64,000 bases of DNA from Candidatus Tumulicola sp. (GTDB lineage: Bacteria; Vulcanimicrobiota; Vulcanimicrobiia; Eremiobacterales; Eremiobacteraceae), in contig DATNNM010000014.1 of the NCBI GenBank assembly GCA_035601835.1, positions 1 through 64,000 on the forward strand. Direction: 5' to 3'. The notes under the pieces were generated by a model. The model saw only the letters and a list, made by a program, of their open reading frames with translations, was not told the DNA's origin and ran no database searches. Every line of letters starts with the position of its first letter. Position 1 is the stretch's first letter. This document shows, piece by piece, positions 1 to 8,057 of the stretch. Position numbers and translations under genes: made by a program.

Positions 1-2
1 TC

Positions 3-2162
3 CGCGTTCGGAACAATTTCCAACAACTCGCCTACTACGACGCGAGTCTGCTGACCGACGCGAGCGGTCACGGGCGCGCGACGTTCAAGCTGCCCGACGA
101 CCTGACCACATGGCGCGTGATGGTGGTCGCCGTGGCAGCCACAGACGCTGGCGCTGCGCAGAATTTCCGCTTCGGGTCCGGCGAAGCCACCTTCAGGACG
201 AGCAAGCCGTTCCTCATCAATCCGATCCTGCCGCAGTTCGCGAGGCCCGGCGACGTGTTCATGGGCGGGCTCACCGTCACCAATAGCGCGGGCCTTACCG
301 GCACGTTGAACATCAGCGGCGCGCTCGCCGGCGGCATCAGCTTCCTCGAGGGCGGCAAGCGCGATGCGAAGCACGAATTCGCGGCGCCGCTGGCGTCCGG
401 TACCCAGGGCTATCGGTTCCCGATGACCGCAACCGGGCTCGGGCTTGCTTCGGTGCAGTTCACGGCACGCGCCGGGACCGTTGGCGATGCTTTTCAGGTC
501 CCATTCGAATTGCGCGTGTTGCCGATCACGGAGCAAGCCGTGGAGTCGGGAACGACCAAAGACCGCGTGAGCATCCCGATCAATGTGGCGAGCAACGTGG
601 TCAACGAAGCGGGGGGTCTGGACGTCTCGATCGCCAGCACGCTCCTGCCTGAGGTCAGCGCGCCCGCGCACCGGGTGCTGCGCGAAGACAGCGACTTGCT
701 CGAGATGCTTGAACCAGCGACGACGCGTCTTTTGATCGCGGCCAACGTGAAGATGCTCGATGACCGTTTCGGCGCCAAAGGCGCGCAGGCGCGCGGCGTC
801 TCGACGGCGGTAGAAGAAGCGGCGGCGGCGCTGGCGGCCCTGCAGAAGCTGCAGCGAGCGGACGGGGGCTTCAGCTATTGGCCGGGCGCCAGGGAGTCGG
901 ATCCCTATACCAGCTCGTACGCGGCGGAGGCGCTTGGGCGCGCGCAAGCGGCAGGCATCAAGGTGGCCGATCCGCTGGTTGCCGGGCTGACGCGTTACCT
1001 GCAAGACGTGCTGGCGCATCCGGAACAGCACGAACAATATTGCGACGCACTGTGCGTCGCCGATCTGCGCCTGCGCGCGCTAAGCGGGCTCTCGGGCTTG
1101 GGCGAGAATCGACCCGACTTCCTTGATAGCATCTATCAGATGCGCGACAAGGTCGATTTAGCGGCGCAATTCCGGCTGGCGCGGTTGTTAACGCAGGCGT
1201 CCGGCCACAGCGGCCAGGCCAGCCAGATGTGGGCGAAACTGCAGGAGAAGATCTACGAGACGGGGCGGCTCGCCATCGTGAACGTGCCGCAGGGCTGGTG
1301 GTGGATGGATTCCACGACCACGGTGCAGTCGGAGGCGCTGCGATTGGCGGTCGCCCGGCAGATCAAGCCCGAGATCGTCGATCGCTTGCTGCAGAGCTTG
1401 CTGGCGCTGCGGCGCAACGGGACCTGGCGCTGTCCGTACGATGACGGGCAGGCGCTCACCGCGCTCGTGGATTACATGCGCGCCGAATCCACCCCGCCCA
1501 ACTTCTCGGCGAGTGTGATCCTGGCGGCGCAATCGCTTGCCAGCGTTCGCTTCGAAGGCTACGAGAACCCGAGCCGCGACATCTCGCTGCCGATGCAAGA
1601 CCTGCCGCGCGGCCGCGCCGACCTCGTGCTCTCGAAGTCAGGCACAGGCACGCTGCACTATTTCGTCGCCTACCGCTACTTGCTGGCCGGAAGTCAGCCC
1701 GGAATCCTCAATGGGCTGAGGGTCACGCGGGTGCTGCGGCCTGCGAACCAAAATGCGGTCATCAGGCGCTTTGGCATCGCGCGGAACGATACGCCCTTGG
1801 AGCTGGGGGTGGGCCGCGTTTTCGACATCGGCCTGGAGGTCATCGCCGACCACCGCGTGGACCACGTGATCATCTCGGACCCGCTGCCGGCCGGCTTCGA
1901 GGCTGTGGATCAGTCGTTTATGACCTCCAGCAGCTACTATCAGGCGCAAAGCGACAGCTGGAGCATCGATTACCAGACGATTTACCGCGATCGCGTGGTG
2001 GCCTACGCGGATCGTCTCGAGCCCGGCGTGTACAGTTTCCACTACCTGGTCCGGTCAGTCACCCCGGGGACCTATGCGTGGCCGGGCGCGCAGGGGTACC
2101 TGCAATTCGCCCCCGAAGAGTTCGGCCGCTCGGCCTCCGGAACGGTCAAGATTAAGGGTTGA
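3..2162 (+). CDS. Alpha-2-macroglobulin family protein, C-terminal part (5' truncated by window edge)
   Basis: The frame is already open at the first base, so this is the last 719 residues of a much longer protein. The first visible residues, ending in LPDDLTTWRVMVV, match the conserved segment just before the thioester-containing helical domain of bacterial alpha-2-macroglobulins. These are large periplasmic or surface proteins thought to trap foreign proteases. The helical repeat domain follows (roughly residues 210-500), then a beta-rich end with a PGTYAWPGA-type receptor-binding-like segment. Where classical members carry the thioester CxEQ, this one reads LLEMLEPATTRL: there is no cysteine and no glutamine, so it should not form the covalent thioester trap. 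The gene ends at TGA, 140 bases before the pilin genes. The family call is firm; the physiological role is inferred. Confidence 0.87.
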   Translation, partial: RVRNNFQQLAYYDASLLTDASGHGRATFKLPDDLTTWRVMVVAVAATDAGAAQNFRFGSGEATFRTSKPFLINPILPQFARPGDVFMGGLTVTNSAGLTGTLNISGALAGGISFLEGGKRDAKHEFAAPLASGTQGYRFPMTATGLGLASVQFTARAGTVGDAFQVPFELRVLPITEQAVESGTTKDRVSIPINVASNVVNEAGGLDVSIASTLLPEVSAPAHRVLREDSDLLEMLEPATTRLLIAANVKMLDDRFGAKGAQARGVSTAVEEAAAALAALQKLQRADGGFSYWPGARESDPYTSSYAAEALGRAQAAGIKVADPLVAGLTRYLQDVLAHPEQHEQYCDALCVADLRLRALSGLSGLGENRPDFLDSIYQMRDKVDLAAQFRLARLLTQASGHSGQASQMWAKLQEKIYETGRLAIVNVPQGWWWMDSTTTVQSEALRLAVARQIKPEIVDRLLQSLLALRRNGTWRCPYDDGQALTALVDYMRAESTPPNFSASVILAAQSLASVRFEGYENPSRDISLPMQDLPRGRADLVLSKSGTGTLHYFVAYRYLLAGSQPGILNGLRVTRVLRPANQNAVIRRFGIARNDTPLELGVGRVFDIGLEVIADHRVDHVIISDPLPAGFEAVDQSFMTSSSYYQAQSDSWSIDYQTIYRDRVVAYADRLEPGVYSFHYLVRSVTPGTYAWPGAQGYLQFAPEEFGRSASGTVKIKG

Positions 2163-2169
2163 TGAGGGT

Positions 2170-2183
2170 GTCCCGAACGGGAC
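2170..2183. other. Short hairpin after the alpha-2-macroglobulin gene
   Basis: GTCCCG-AA-CGGGAC forms a perfect 6-bp stem 7 bases after the stop codon. No T-run follows, so it is at best a weak or factor-assisted terminator. The rest of the 2163-2264 gap holds a TATAAAT box (2214-2220) that could be a -10 element for the pilin genes. No convincing -35 is seen. Confidence 0.35.
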
Positions 2184-2252
2184 ATACGCCCACGGGGCCT
2201 GGCAGGCCGATAGTATAAATGGGTGTGTGGGGGATCACAACTGCATAAGTTT

Positions 2253-2266
2253 ATGAGGTCCCTCAT
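2253..2266. promoter_or_regulatory. Palindrome upstream of the pilin operon
   Basis: ATGAGG-TC-CCTCAT is a perfect inverted repeat (6-bp arms, 2-base centre). Its left arm contains GAGG, which is also the best ribosome binding site for the mini-ORF at 2265. A hairpin here would hide that site, so it may control translation; it could instead be an operator in DNA. This is inference from position only. Confidence 0.35.
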
Positions 2267-2306
2267 GTCACATTTGCCCGTCAGGTGCTATCTTACCAAC
2301 AGATGA
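2265..2306 (+). CDS. 13-codon leader ORF coupled to the first pilin gene
   Basis: An ATG at 2265, six bases after GAGG, opens a 13-residue frame (MSHLPVRCYLTNR). Its TGA stop overlaps the ATG of the pilin gene in the ATGA arrangement at 2303-2306. The pilin ATG has no Shine-Dalgarno sequence of its own, so ribosomes finishing this leader could re-initiate there. Nothing suggests a function for the peptide itself. It is a plausible translated leader, but a chance ORF of this length cannot be excluded. Confidence 0.35.
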   Translation: MSHLPVRCYLTNR

Positions 2307-2761
2307 TTACTAAAACTTGGGGCCCCCGGCCCTTTGGTGCCGCTAGGGCTTTTACCATAATCGAAGCGCTGATCGCAATCGTCTTGGTTGTGTCGGCTGT
2401 GCTCGGACTCGTGGCTATCGTGCCGGCGACGATCGGCGGTACGATGCGCGACAGCCAGCGCATGCAGGCGATCGACGTCGGTCAGCAATACCTTGACAGG
2501 ATTCGGGAATACGCCACCACCAACGGCAAGATCACGGGTTTGCCGGCCGCGCCAAGCGTCGCTGTGGATGCAGGTCTATCGAACCAAGACAGCACGATCC
2601 AAGCAGCGAGCCCCGGCGTTTTCACGATCACGCCGAATTGTACGGCAGCTCCTAACGCCGTGTCGGGCCTCGAGTGGGACTGCGTCGTCACGGTCACGTG
2701 GACCGAGGCTTCTGAGAATCGGAGCGTCAGCGTTGAATCGTACATCGTCTCGCAGAAATAA
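2303..2761 (+). CDS. Type IV pilin-like protein (PilV/GspI-type minor pilin)
   Basis: A 152-residue protein with a short charged leader followed by AFTIIEALIAIVLVVSAVLG, the classic class III prepilin signal. Cleavage would fall before F, with Glu at position +5 of the mature protein, and the hydrophobic helix would insert in the membrane and pack the pilus core. The residue before the cleavage point is Ala where Gly is usual, which prepilin peptidases sometimes tolerate. I chose ATG 2303 because a leader ORF ends on it; a GTG at 2285 would add six residues with no better ribosome site. It is the first of three pilin-like genes that probably build a type IV pilus or pseudopilus tip. The peptidase and motor genes are not in the window. 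Confidence 0.72.
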   Translation: MITKTWGPRPFGAARAFTIIEALIAIVLVVSAVLGLVAIVPATIGGTMRDSQRMQAIDVGQQYLDRIREYATTNGKITGLPAAPSVAVDAGLSNQDSTIQAASPGVFTITPNCTAAPNAVSGLEWDCVVTVTWTEASENRSVSVESYIVSQK

Positions 2762-3404
2762 GTATTCGCGCGCGTTCAGCCTCGCTGAGCTGCTGACGGT
2801 TATTGTTATTTTCGGCCTGCTCAGCACGCTGGGCACGCTGGTCATCGCGCCGCTCATGTCGCAGCCGAACCGCCAGCAGGCGAAGGTCGACACGATCCAG
2901 GCAGCGACCCGCACGATGTACAGGATCGAGCGCGACCTGCGCATGACGTCACCCTCCGCGGTGTACGCGTGCACGTATCCGGCACCTTCGACCTGCACTT
3001 CGCCCAGCGTGATGACGTCGACGGCCGTCCTGGTGATCGCGACGCCTCGAGTGAATGGCAACGGCCAGCCGAAGTGGGACCCGACGAACGGGCAGCCCGT
3101 CTGGCAAGGCTTCAATGTGTACTGGCTTGCTGCGGATCCCAACGACGCGACGAAAACGAATTTGATGTTCAAGTATACCACCGCAACCATCCAGCCAGGC
3201 ACGTTCACGGGCGCCGACAACAGCTCGGTGAATACCGCGATCAGCGCCACCGACGCGGAGCTGCTCGCAACCGGCGTGACCGATCTCCAGACCTATATGG
3301 ACTCGACCAACAGCATCGTGGGGTTCAAGTTCAAGGCGCAAGCCACGGACGGCGGGCACACGAATGAAACGACCCTTCAGAGCAACGTCAACACCCGCAA
3401 CTAA
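2733..3404 (+). CDS. Type IV pilin-like protein (PilW/PulG-like minor pilin)
   Basis: A 223-residue protein starting at TTG 2733, chosen because GGAG lies 8 bases upstream and the frame has no other start that close to the leader. The prepilin motif is AFSLAELLTVIVIFGLLSTL after a basic leader, with Glu+5 present and again Ala instead of Gly before the cleavage point. The start sits 29 bases inside the previous gene, so the two are translationally linked. The C-terminal 170 residues are a Ser/Thr/Asn-rich soluble domain with little similarity that I can name. Likely a minor pilin or pseudopilin acting with its neighbours. The long in-frame extension upstream of the TTG is out-of-frame reading of the previous gene. 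Confidence 0.7.
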   Translation: MNRTSSRRNKYSRAFSLAELLTVIVIFGLLSTLGTLVIAPLMSQPNRQQAKVDTIQAATRTMYRIERDLRMTSPSAVYACTYPAPSTCTSPSVMTSTAVLVIATPRVNGNGQPKWDPTNGQPVWQGFNVYWLAADPNDATKTNLMFKYTTATIQPGTFTGADNSSVNTAISATDAELLATGVTDLQTYMDSTNSIVGFKFKAQATDGGHTNETTLQSNVNTRN

Positions 3405-3423
3405 CAGTTTGGAAGAGAACAAA

Positions 3424-4611
3424 ATGATGTCGAAAACATTCGCCTCGCCTCGGGGAAACCGGGGCTTTGCCATGATCTTCGCGCTCCTCGTGATCGTCAT
3501 ACTCTTGCTCGTCGGACTGGCCATGCTCGCCAACGCGCAAAACGTCGCCGGAAACGCGCGCAACACGGAAGTCAAGACGCTCACCTGGGATGCAGCGGAA
3601 GCCGGGCTCAACGCCGCGATGGACAAGCTCGATGTGGCGATCGTGAGCACCACGCCGGGCAACGGGACGCTTAAGAACACCTACACCTTCGCGTATACCA
3701 TCACGCCCAACTTTTCGGGCGGCATCGGCAAGCCCGGCACGGACTCCACCGGCGCGGCGATGACCATTCCTCCGGGCATGGGGTACGTGCAAAGCACCGG
3801 GACGAGTCCGGACGGCCTGCGCACCGCGATCGTCGAAGCCATCATCCAGCCGACCGGCATCAATCAACAGTTTCCCAACGATGCTATGGACGCCGGCGGC
3901 GACGTGCAAGGCAACTGGAACCACAAGATCGGCATCACCGAATGCCATCCAGGGAAAGACGACGCGACCGTGCACGCGAACGGCAACATCACCGCGACGG
4001 TAGGTTTTGATCAAGGCACCTCCACGGCATCGGGTACTACCGACACGCTTAACCCATCGCCCGGAGGCGTCAACACCCCGGTAGTGACGCTGCCGACGGC
4101 TTCTATGGGCTCGTTTGTCGCTGACGCGAAGACGATCGCGCAGGCCGGCGGGACCAGCCTGTACGTCCCGAGCAGCGGCTCGCTGCCGACGACCTTTGCC
4201 TGCCCGCTATCGGCTCCTACATACGGTTGCATCATCTTCTATGATGCAGCCTTGCACATCTCCGGATTGCAGGACTTCAACTACACCGGACACGTCGTCG
4301 TGGTCATCAACGGCGATTACAGCTCCACCGGCAATTCGGGATTCACGCTTCAGTCCGGCCAGCAGAGCGTGTTCGTGGTGAACGGCAATGCTGACATGGG
4401 CGGCAATAGCGACACCGGCGCGCTGTATTGGGTCAAGGGCGATACGACGATGCACGGAAACGGCAACATCTTCGGCGCTCTCGTGACCGGCGGCAACGCG
4501 ATCTTCGCAGGCGGCGGCAGCGGCGGAGGGTTCCAGTGCGATCCCAACGCGCTCGGCCTCACGCTGAAGTTCCCGGGCAAAGTGATCATCAAGAGCTACG
4601 CCGAGTATTGA
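3424..4611 (+). CDS. PilX-like pilus assembly / surface protein
   Basis: A 395-residue protein starting at ATG 3424, with GGAAGAG six bases upstream. The N-terminal GFAMIFALLVIVILLLVGLA is the PilX/PilX_N type of prepilin-related membrane anchor, followed by an alpha helix whose AAEAGLNAAMDKL matches the conserved post-helix region of that family. The rest is Gly/Ser/Asn/Thr-rich with repeated GN, GG and NG turns (for example VVVINGDYSSTGNSG), suggesting a beta-solenoid ectodomain exposed on the cell surface. It is the third gene of the pilin-like unit and is followed by a strong terminator. PilX-type proteins prime pilus assembly or mediate cell contact in other bacteria; that role here is inferred. 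Confidence 0.7.
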   Translation: MMSKTFASPRGNRGFAMIFALLVIVILLLVGLAMLANAQNVAGNARNTEVKTLTWDAAEAGLNAAMDKLDVAIVSTTPGNGTLKNTYTFAYTITPNFSGGIGKPGTDSTGAAMTIPPGMGYVQSTGTSPDGLRTAIVEAIIQPTGINQQFPNDAMDAGGDVQGNWNHKIGITECHPGKDDATVHANGNITATVGFDQGTSTASGTTDTLNPSPGGVNTPVVTLPTASMGSFVADAKTIAQAGGTSLYVPSSGSLPTTFACPLSAPTYGCIIFYDAALHISGLQDFNYTGHVVVVINGDYSSTGNSGFTLQSGQQSVFVVNGNADMGGNSDTGALYWVKGDTTMHGNGNIFGALVTGGNAIFAGGGSGGGFQCDPNALGLTLKFPGKVIIKSYAEY

Positions 4612-4633
4612 AATCGAAAAAGCTCGGACGAAG

Positions 4634-4668
4634 AAGAGGCGAGCCGATTGCGGCCCGCCTCTTTTTCT
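4634..4668. terminator. Bidirectional intrinsic terminator
   Basis: AAGAGGCG (4634-4641) pairs with CGCCTCTT (4656-4663). An inner GCC/GGC pair extends the stem, and a T-run follows. On the other strand an A-run becomes the T-run, so the hairpin can end both the rightward pilin unit and the leftward recombinase unit that converge here. Confidence 0.8.
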
Positions 4669-5587
4669 ATCCTGAGACCTCTAATTGTTTATTATGTTCA
4701 GAAGAGACATCGGCGTAGACCTGGGTCGCGGGTGGGCCCTCGTGGCGGAGAAGCTCCTGAACGTTGATGGGACTGACACCGCGCTCTAGAACGTGCACCG
4801 CAAAGAAACGTCTGAGCTTGTGGGGGCTTGCCTTTACCCGGAGCTTGCTCGTCTTGTAGATCCGGTTGAAAATTTCCCAAACATGCCGCGGACTGAGGCG
4901 TCTACGCGTGCGGCCTGAGAAAAGCGCGCTGTCGAGGGACCGTGGCCGCACACCTAGGTAGGTTCTAAGTGCGTCCGCCGTGGTCTGATTAAAGACGACC
5001 AGCCGCTGCCTCCGGCCCTTTCCTATCACTCGCATGGTCCGCGACTCTAGATCGACATCCTCGACGTTGAGCGCCGCTATCTCAGCGCGCCGGACGCCGG
5101 TGGCGTAGAGCATCTCCATAATGGCCCGATCCCGGGACTTCAACCACTGGACCCCATATTCGGGACTCGTCCGCAGCAGGATGGACGCCTCCCGTTCGTT
5201 TAGGACGCTTGGTGTGAGCTTGCCTCGAACTGGACGCCCAACATCAGCAGCAGGGTTGTCCTCACGCTTGCGCACGCGACCCAAGAAGCCGTAAAAAGAG
5301 CGTAATGCGGCAAGTTTGCGTCGAATCGCCGATGGCTTGTATCCTCTGGTCCCGGTCAACTCTTGAACGAATTGTCGCACCTGCCTGGTGGTCGCCGTGC
5401 TTAATCGCGGCCAAAGCTTGCCATGTGGAGATTCATTCACCGGAGCGCCGGCGAGGAAAGCTCCGAACAACTCCAAGTCTCCGATGTATGCGGAAATCGA
5501 CAACGGGCTTCGTCCGGCGCCACATAAGCTTGCGGCCCACTCGAGGATGATCGGATCGGTTGGGAATACGCTTTTTGCTCGAGGCAT
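4667..5587 (-). CDS. Tyrosine recombinase, XerC/XerD-like (second recombinase of the unit)
   Basis: A 306-residue phage-integrase-family recombinase. The N-terminal SAM-like core-binding domain (about residues 10-100) is followed by the catalytic domain. All catalytic positions are visible: Arg in YATGVRRAEI, Lys in GKGRRQR, His and Arg in HKLRRFF, His in LLRHEG and the nucleophile Tyr in TQVYADV. The second box reads HKLRR rather than the usual HTxRH, and LRH replaces LGH, so it is a diverged member. Its ATG overlaps the TGA of the gene upstream (TGATG), giving tight coupling. Together with the recombinase at 6231-7286 it could act as a XerC/XerD-like heterotetramer on the nearby dif-like site, or move an element. 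Substrate unknown. Confidence 0.85.
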   Translation of the reverse strand: MPRAKSVFPTDPIILEWAASLCGAGRSPLSISAYIGDLELFGAFLAGAPVNESPHGKLWPRLSTATTRQVRQFVQELTGTRGYKPSAIRRKLAALRSFYGFLGRVRKREDNPAADVGRPVRGKLTPSVLNEREASILLRTSPEYGVQWLKSRDRAIMEMLYATGVRRAEIAALNVEDVDLESRTMRVIGKGRRQRLVVFNQTTADALRTYLGVRPRSLDSALFSGRTRRRLSPRHVWEIFNRIYKTSKLRVKASPHKLRRFFAVHVLERGVSPINVQELLRHEGPPATQVYADVSSEHNKQLEVSG

Positions 5588-6234
5588 CAGGCGCTCGAAG
5601 CTCCCTCTTCGCGTATTGCAGTATCAGGAGCGGCCGGTGCGTAGAAGAGGTACAGCCGTGTCGAACCGTATGGCCATCTAGCCAGCCCGCCCTCTGAGAA
5701 AATATGTGCGTAACTGGTGCCGACGCTTGTAAGGCCCACTTCAAGGGGTAACTCTCCCCTAGCAAGGAGCAACGCGTCATTCCGACAAGGCGTCGAAGCA
5801 ACGTGTGAAACGTGGGATTGGAGTTTCATCGGGTCAAACCACTTAAAGAAACCGTCGGAGTCGCTCAGGCCACCCCAAAACTCGGCTTGGCAGCGCACGT
5901 GACGGCCATCGGATCCCGCGAGATGAGTCAATGACGAAAGAATCGCGCTATTCCTCGAAAGATCGCGATCTGAACCGCACTCGTATCCGATTTCGAGGAC
6001 TGCGTGATACACGTTCCCGGTCAGCAGTGCCGACCAGAGCAAAGCGAAGCCGTAGGCATCGTACACGTCGTATCTGTCACTGTAAGTCTGCACGAGCGCA
6101 TCGACCCACGCGCGATCAAAGCGCCCTTGATTGAGCTGGATCTTTAGGCGCCAGATATCCGAGAGAAGCTTCGGGTCGTCGGACAATCTGCGATCCGCAA
6201 GGTCTTGAAGCGATCTTTGAAAGACGTTGCTCAT
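5587..6234 (-). CDS. Unrecognised protein between two tyrosine recombinases
   Basis: A 215-residue soluble protein with no family that I recognise. No signal peptide, membrane segment or recombinase signature is visible: the Arg/His/Tyr boxes of its neighbours are absent. The first 100 residues look helical, with a DRYDVYDAYGFALLWSALL stretch. The end is rich in small residues and may be flexible. It overlaps the upstream recombinase by 4 bases (ATGA) and the downstream one by 1 base (TGATG), so all three are made from one message in fixed ratio. That suggests a partner of the recombinases: an accessory DNA-binding factor, a directionality factor or a cargo gene. Its codon choice looks less GC-biased than the housekeeping genes around it, consistent with transfer. 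Confidence 0.6.
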   Translation of the reverse strand: MSNVFQRSLQDLADRRLSDDPKLLSDIWRLKIQLNQGRFDRAWVDALVQTYSDRYDVYDAYGFALLWSALLTGNVYHAVLEIGYECGSDRDLSRNSAILSSLTHLAGSDGRHVRCQAEFWGGLSDSDGFFKWFDPMKLQSHVSHVASTPCRNDALLLARGELPLEVGLTSVGTSYAHIFSEGGLARWPYGSTRLYLFYAPAAPDTAIREEGASSA

Positions 6235-7286
6235 TTGCGCACGCCGCGTCTTCGCAGCACGATACCTTGGTTGTCGGCGCGGTCGCGTGGGTGATGCTCT
6301 TCGTAGCTCTTGCGAACGTGATCCTGAGTCATCTCGGCGTAGATCTGCGTGGTTTGGATGCTTTCGTGGCCCAAGAAATCCTTGATCGTCATCAGATCGA
6401 CTCCGCTCTTATGGAGATGGGTCGCTACGGAGTGGCGCATGGTATGCGGCGTGACCTTTCCCTCAAGACCGCTCAGTTTTACGTAAGCCGCGAAAATGTG
6501 GCCGACTTGCGGGTAGCTTAGCCGGCGGCCCTGCCGACTCACGAAAAGTGCCCCCTCCCGGCAGCGAGGTCGAACTCTCAGGTATGCTTGCAGTGCGTCC
6601 GAAGTGGCATGATTGAAGAACACGATTCGCTGCTTATTGCCCTTACCAATCACGCGGATGGTGCGGTCCGTAAAGTCGACGTCGCTGACGCTGATTCCGA
6701 CGAGTTCTGCGCGCCGCATGCCGCTGGCATAGAGAAGCTCCAGAATCGCGATGTCTCGCCTCCAACGCAGTTCGGGTTGGCCGGCCTCCGGGCGCGTGCC
6801 GATCAACCTCATGACATCTTCGACCGGGATCGCCTTCGGCAGCCGCTTCGGCAAGCGAATGTTTTGGACGTCGGCGGCAGGGTTCTCGCTCCGATATCCC
6901 TCGCGTTTCAGGTAGGCGAAGAAGCGGCGCAACACCGCCAGCTTCCGCCGGATGGCGGCCTCCTTATACCGCAGCGTGCCGAGATGCATGATGAATCTCC
7001 GCACGGATGAAACGGTCGCCTTCTGGAACAGCTGTGTAAACGGGCCCCTATATGGCCGGCCGTCGGCAGCCGCCGGGTCGCGCCCTTGTAGGAAGGCGCC
7101 GAACACCTCTACGTCACGCGCGTATTCACGCGTGGTTCGCGGGCTGCGCCTCGAGCTGGCCACTTCCTGCACGAATTCCATGACCAGCGGATCGGCCGGC
7201 GTTGAATCGCGGCATCGGCCATCAGGCCTTCCCGTGTAGGCGTTGATCAACGGTTTCGGCTTCTCGTCCGGACCTCGTTTCGGCAC
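6231..7286 (-). CDS. Tyrosine recombinase, XerC/XerD-like (first recombinase of the unit)
   Basis: A 351-residue tyrosine recombinase starting at GTG 7286, chosen because AGAAGGGG lies a few bases upstream; a GTG at 7310 would lie inside the palindrome at 7303-7330 and has no ribosome site. The catalytic set is complete and canonical: Arg in YASGMRRAEL, Lys in GKGNKQR, HTMRH, LGHESIQTTQ and the Tyr in IYAEM. It carries about 30 extra N-terminal residues compared with housekeeping Xer proteins and a basic tail (LRRRGVRK). It is the first gene of the three-gene overlapping unit. Two recombinases plus a third coupled gene recall recombinase-in-trio elements, but here the middle gene is not a recombinase. 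It could be the host Xer system or the engine of a small island. Confidence 0.87.
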   Translation of the reverse strand: MPKRGPDEKPKPLINAYTGRPDGRCRDSTPADPLVMEFVQEVASSRRSPRTTREYARDVEVFGAFLQGRDPAAADGRPYRGPFTQLFQKATVSSVRRFIMHLGTLRYKEAAIRRKLAVLRRFFAYLKREGYRSENPAADVQNIRLPKRLPKAIPVEDVMRLIGTRPEAGQPELRWRRDIAILELLYASGMRRAELVGISVSDVDFTDRTIRVIGKGNKQRIVFFNHATSDALQAYLRVRPRCREGALFVSRQGRRLSYPQVGHIFAAYVKLSGLEGKVTPHTMRHSVATHLHKSGVDLMTIKDFLGHESIQTTQIYAEMTQDHVRKSYEEHHPRDRADNQGIVLRRRGVRK

Positions 7287-7302
7287 AGCACCCCTTCTAG
7301 CG

Positions 7303-7330
7303 ATTAGCACAAATACTAGTTTGTGCTAAT
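7303..7330. other. 28-bp dif-like recombination site (11-6-11)
   Basis: ATTAGCACAAA, then a six-base centre TACTAG, then TTTGTGCTAAT: the arms are perfect inverted repeats of 11 bp. This 11-6-11 layout is that of Xer dif sites, where each arm binds one recombinase and strands are exchanged at the edges of the centre. The centre is not symmetric, so the site has a direction. It begins 17 bases upstream of the recombinase start codon. It could be the substrate of the two recombinases, an operator for self-control, or both. The rest of the 7331-7447 gap holds nothing I can name. Confidence 0.6.
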
Positions 7331-7447
7331 TGGCCTCGGGATTCGAAAACTCCTGGCTTTTGCTCGTGGTCTAGGACAATTGCGACTAGTCCCAGCTTGC
7401 TCTTCTACTGCAGGGGCGATCTGGTCTTGAAGTCTCGGGCCCTGTGT

Positions 7448-7966
7448 TTAGAGATAAGGTATGAGTTGGCCGACGTACTTGTCTTGGTTGGGGAGGCTGC
7501 GCAGCACGATGCGGATCACCTGCTCGGGGTAGCCGGATTCCAGCGTGATCGTAAAGGCGGTAAAGCAGTCGTAGGTATCGTCGCAGCCCCAAAACAGGAA
7601 GTTCTGGTCGCTGAGATAGAGCAAATGTTTCATCAGACCTGTCTGGTCTTTCGCCTTGAGGACGTTGATGTAACCGCCGTTGTAGTGCGGGTAGACGCGA
7701 AAGCCGATGGTCTGTTGGTCGGTCACGCTGATCACGATTTCCATCGACTGCGCGTATTTCAATCCCGTCGTCAACGATCCCACGAAGTTGTACGGGTTCT
7801 TGGTGCTCTGGTGAAACGTCACGCCCGCGTCGCCTGGCCCATAGGTCGTGAGAGTCGCTCGGAGGGCCTCTCGCGTCGCGTCGCGCGACGCGTCTGCGAG
7901 CGCAGGGAGCGCCGGCAGCGCCGAGAGCACAACAGCCAAGAGCACAAGCTTGACGACTTTATACAT
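7448..7966 (-). CDS. Secreted protein, YbjN-like fold possible
   Basis: A 172-residue protein. ATG 7966 is chosen because it opens a clean signal peptide (MYKVVKLVLLAVVLSALPAL, then ALADA for cleavage) and AAGGA lies 10 bases upstream. The mature part is about 150 residues of alternating strands and helices, with two nearby cysteines (WGCDD and YDCFT) that may pair in the periplasm. The end, with TLESGYPEQVIRIVLRSL and a final hydrophobic stretch, resembles the YbjN/bacterial sensory regulator fold, but the match is weak and I do not assign a function. It stands alone, leftward, between the recombinase unit and the regulator-protease operon. Confidence 0.65.
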   Translation of the reverse strand: MYKVVKLVLLAVVLSALPALPALADASRDATREALRATLTTYGPGDAGVTFHQSTKNPYNFVGSLTTGLKYAQSMEIVISVTDQQTIGFRVYPHYNGGYINVLKAKDQTGLMKHLLYLSDQNFLFWGCDDTYDCFTAFTITLESGYPEQVIRIVLRSLPNQDKYVGQLIPYL

Positions 7967-8057
7967 CGCTCCACGTTCCTTATATGGCAGGTGCCACGCC
8001 TGAATTGACGGCGCGACCGAGGGCAGGCTTCCAGCGCGCAGGCGCCGTTCCTTCACG

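Noticed and set aside
878-1126. An 82-codon plus-strand ORF inside the alpha-2-macroglobulin gene
   Set aside because: Out-of-frame shadow of a gene whose reading frame is uninterrupted.
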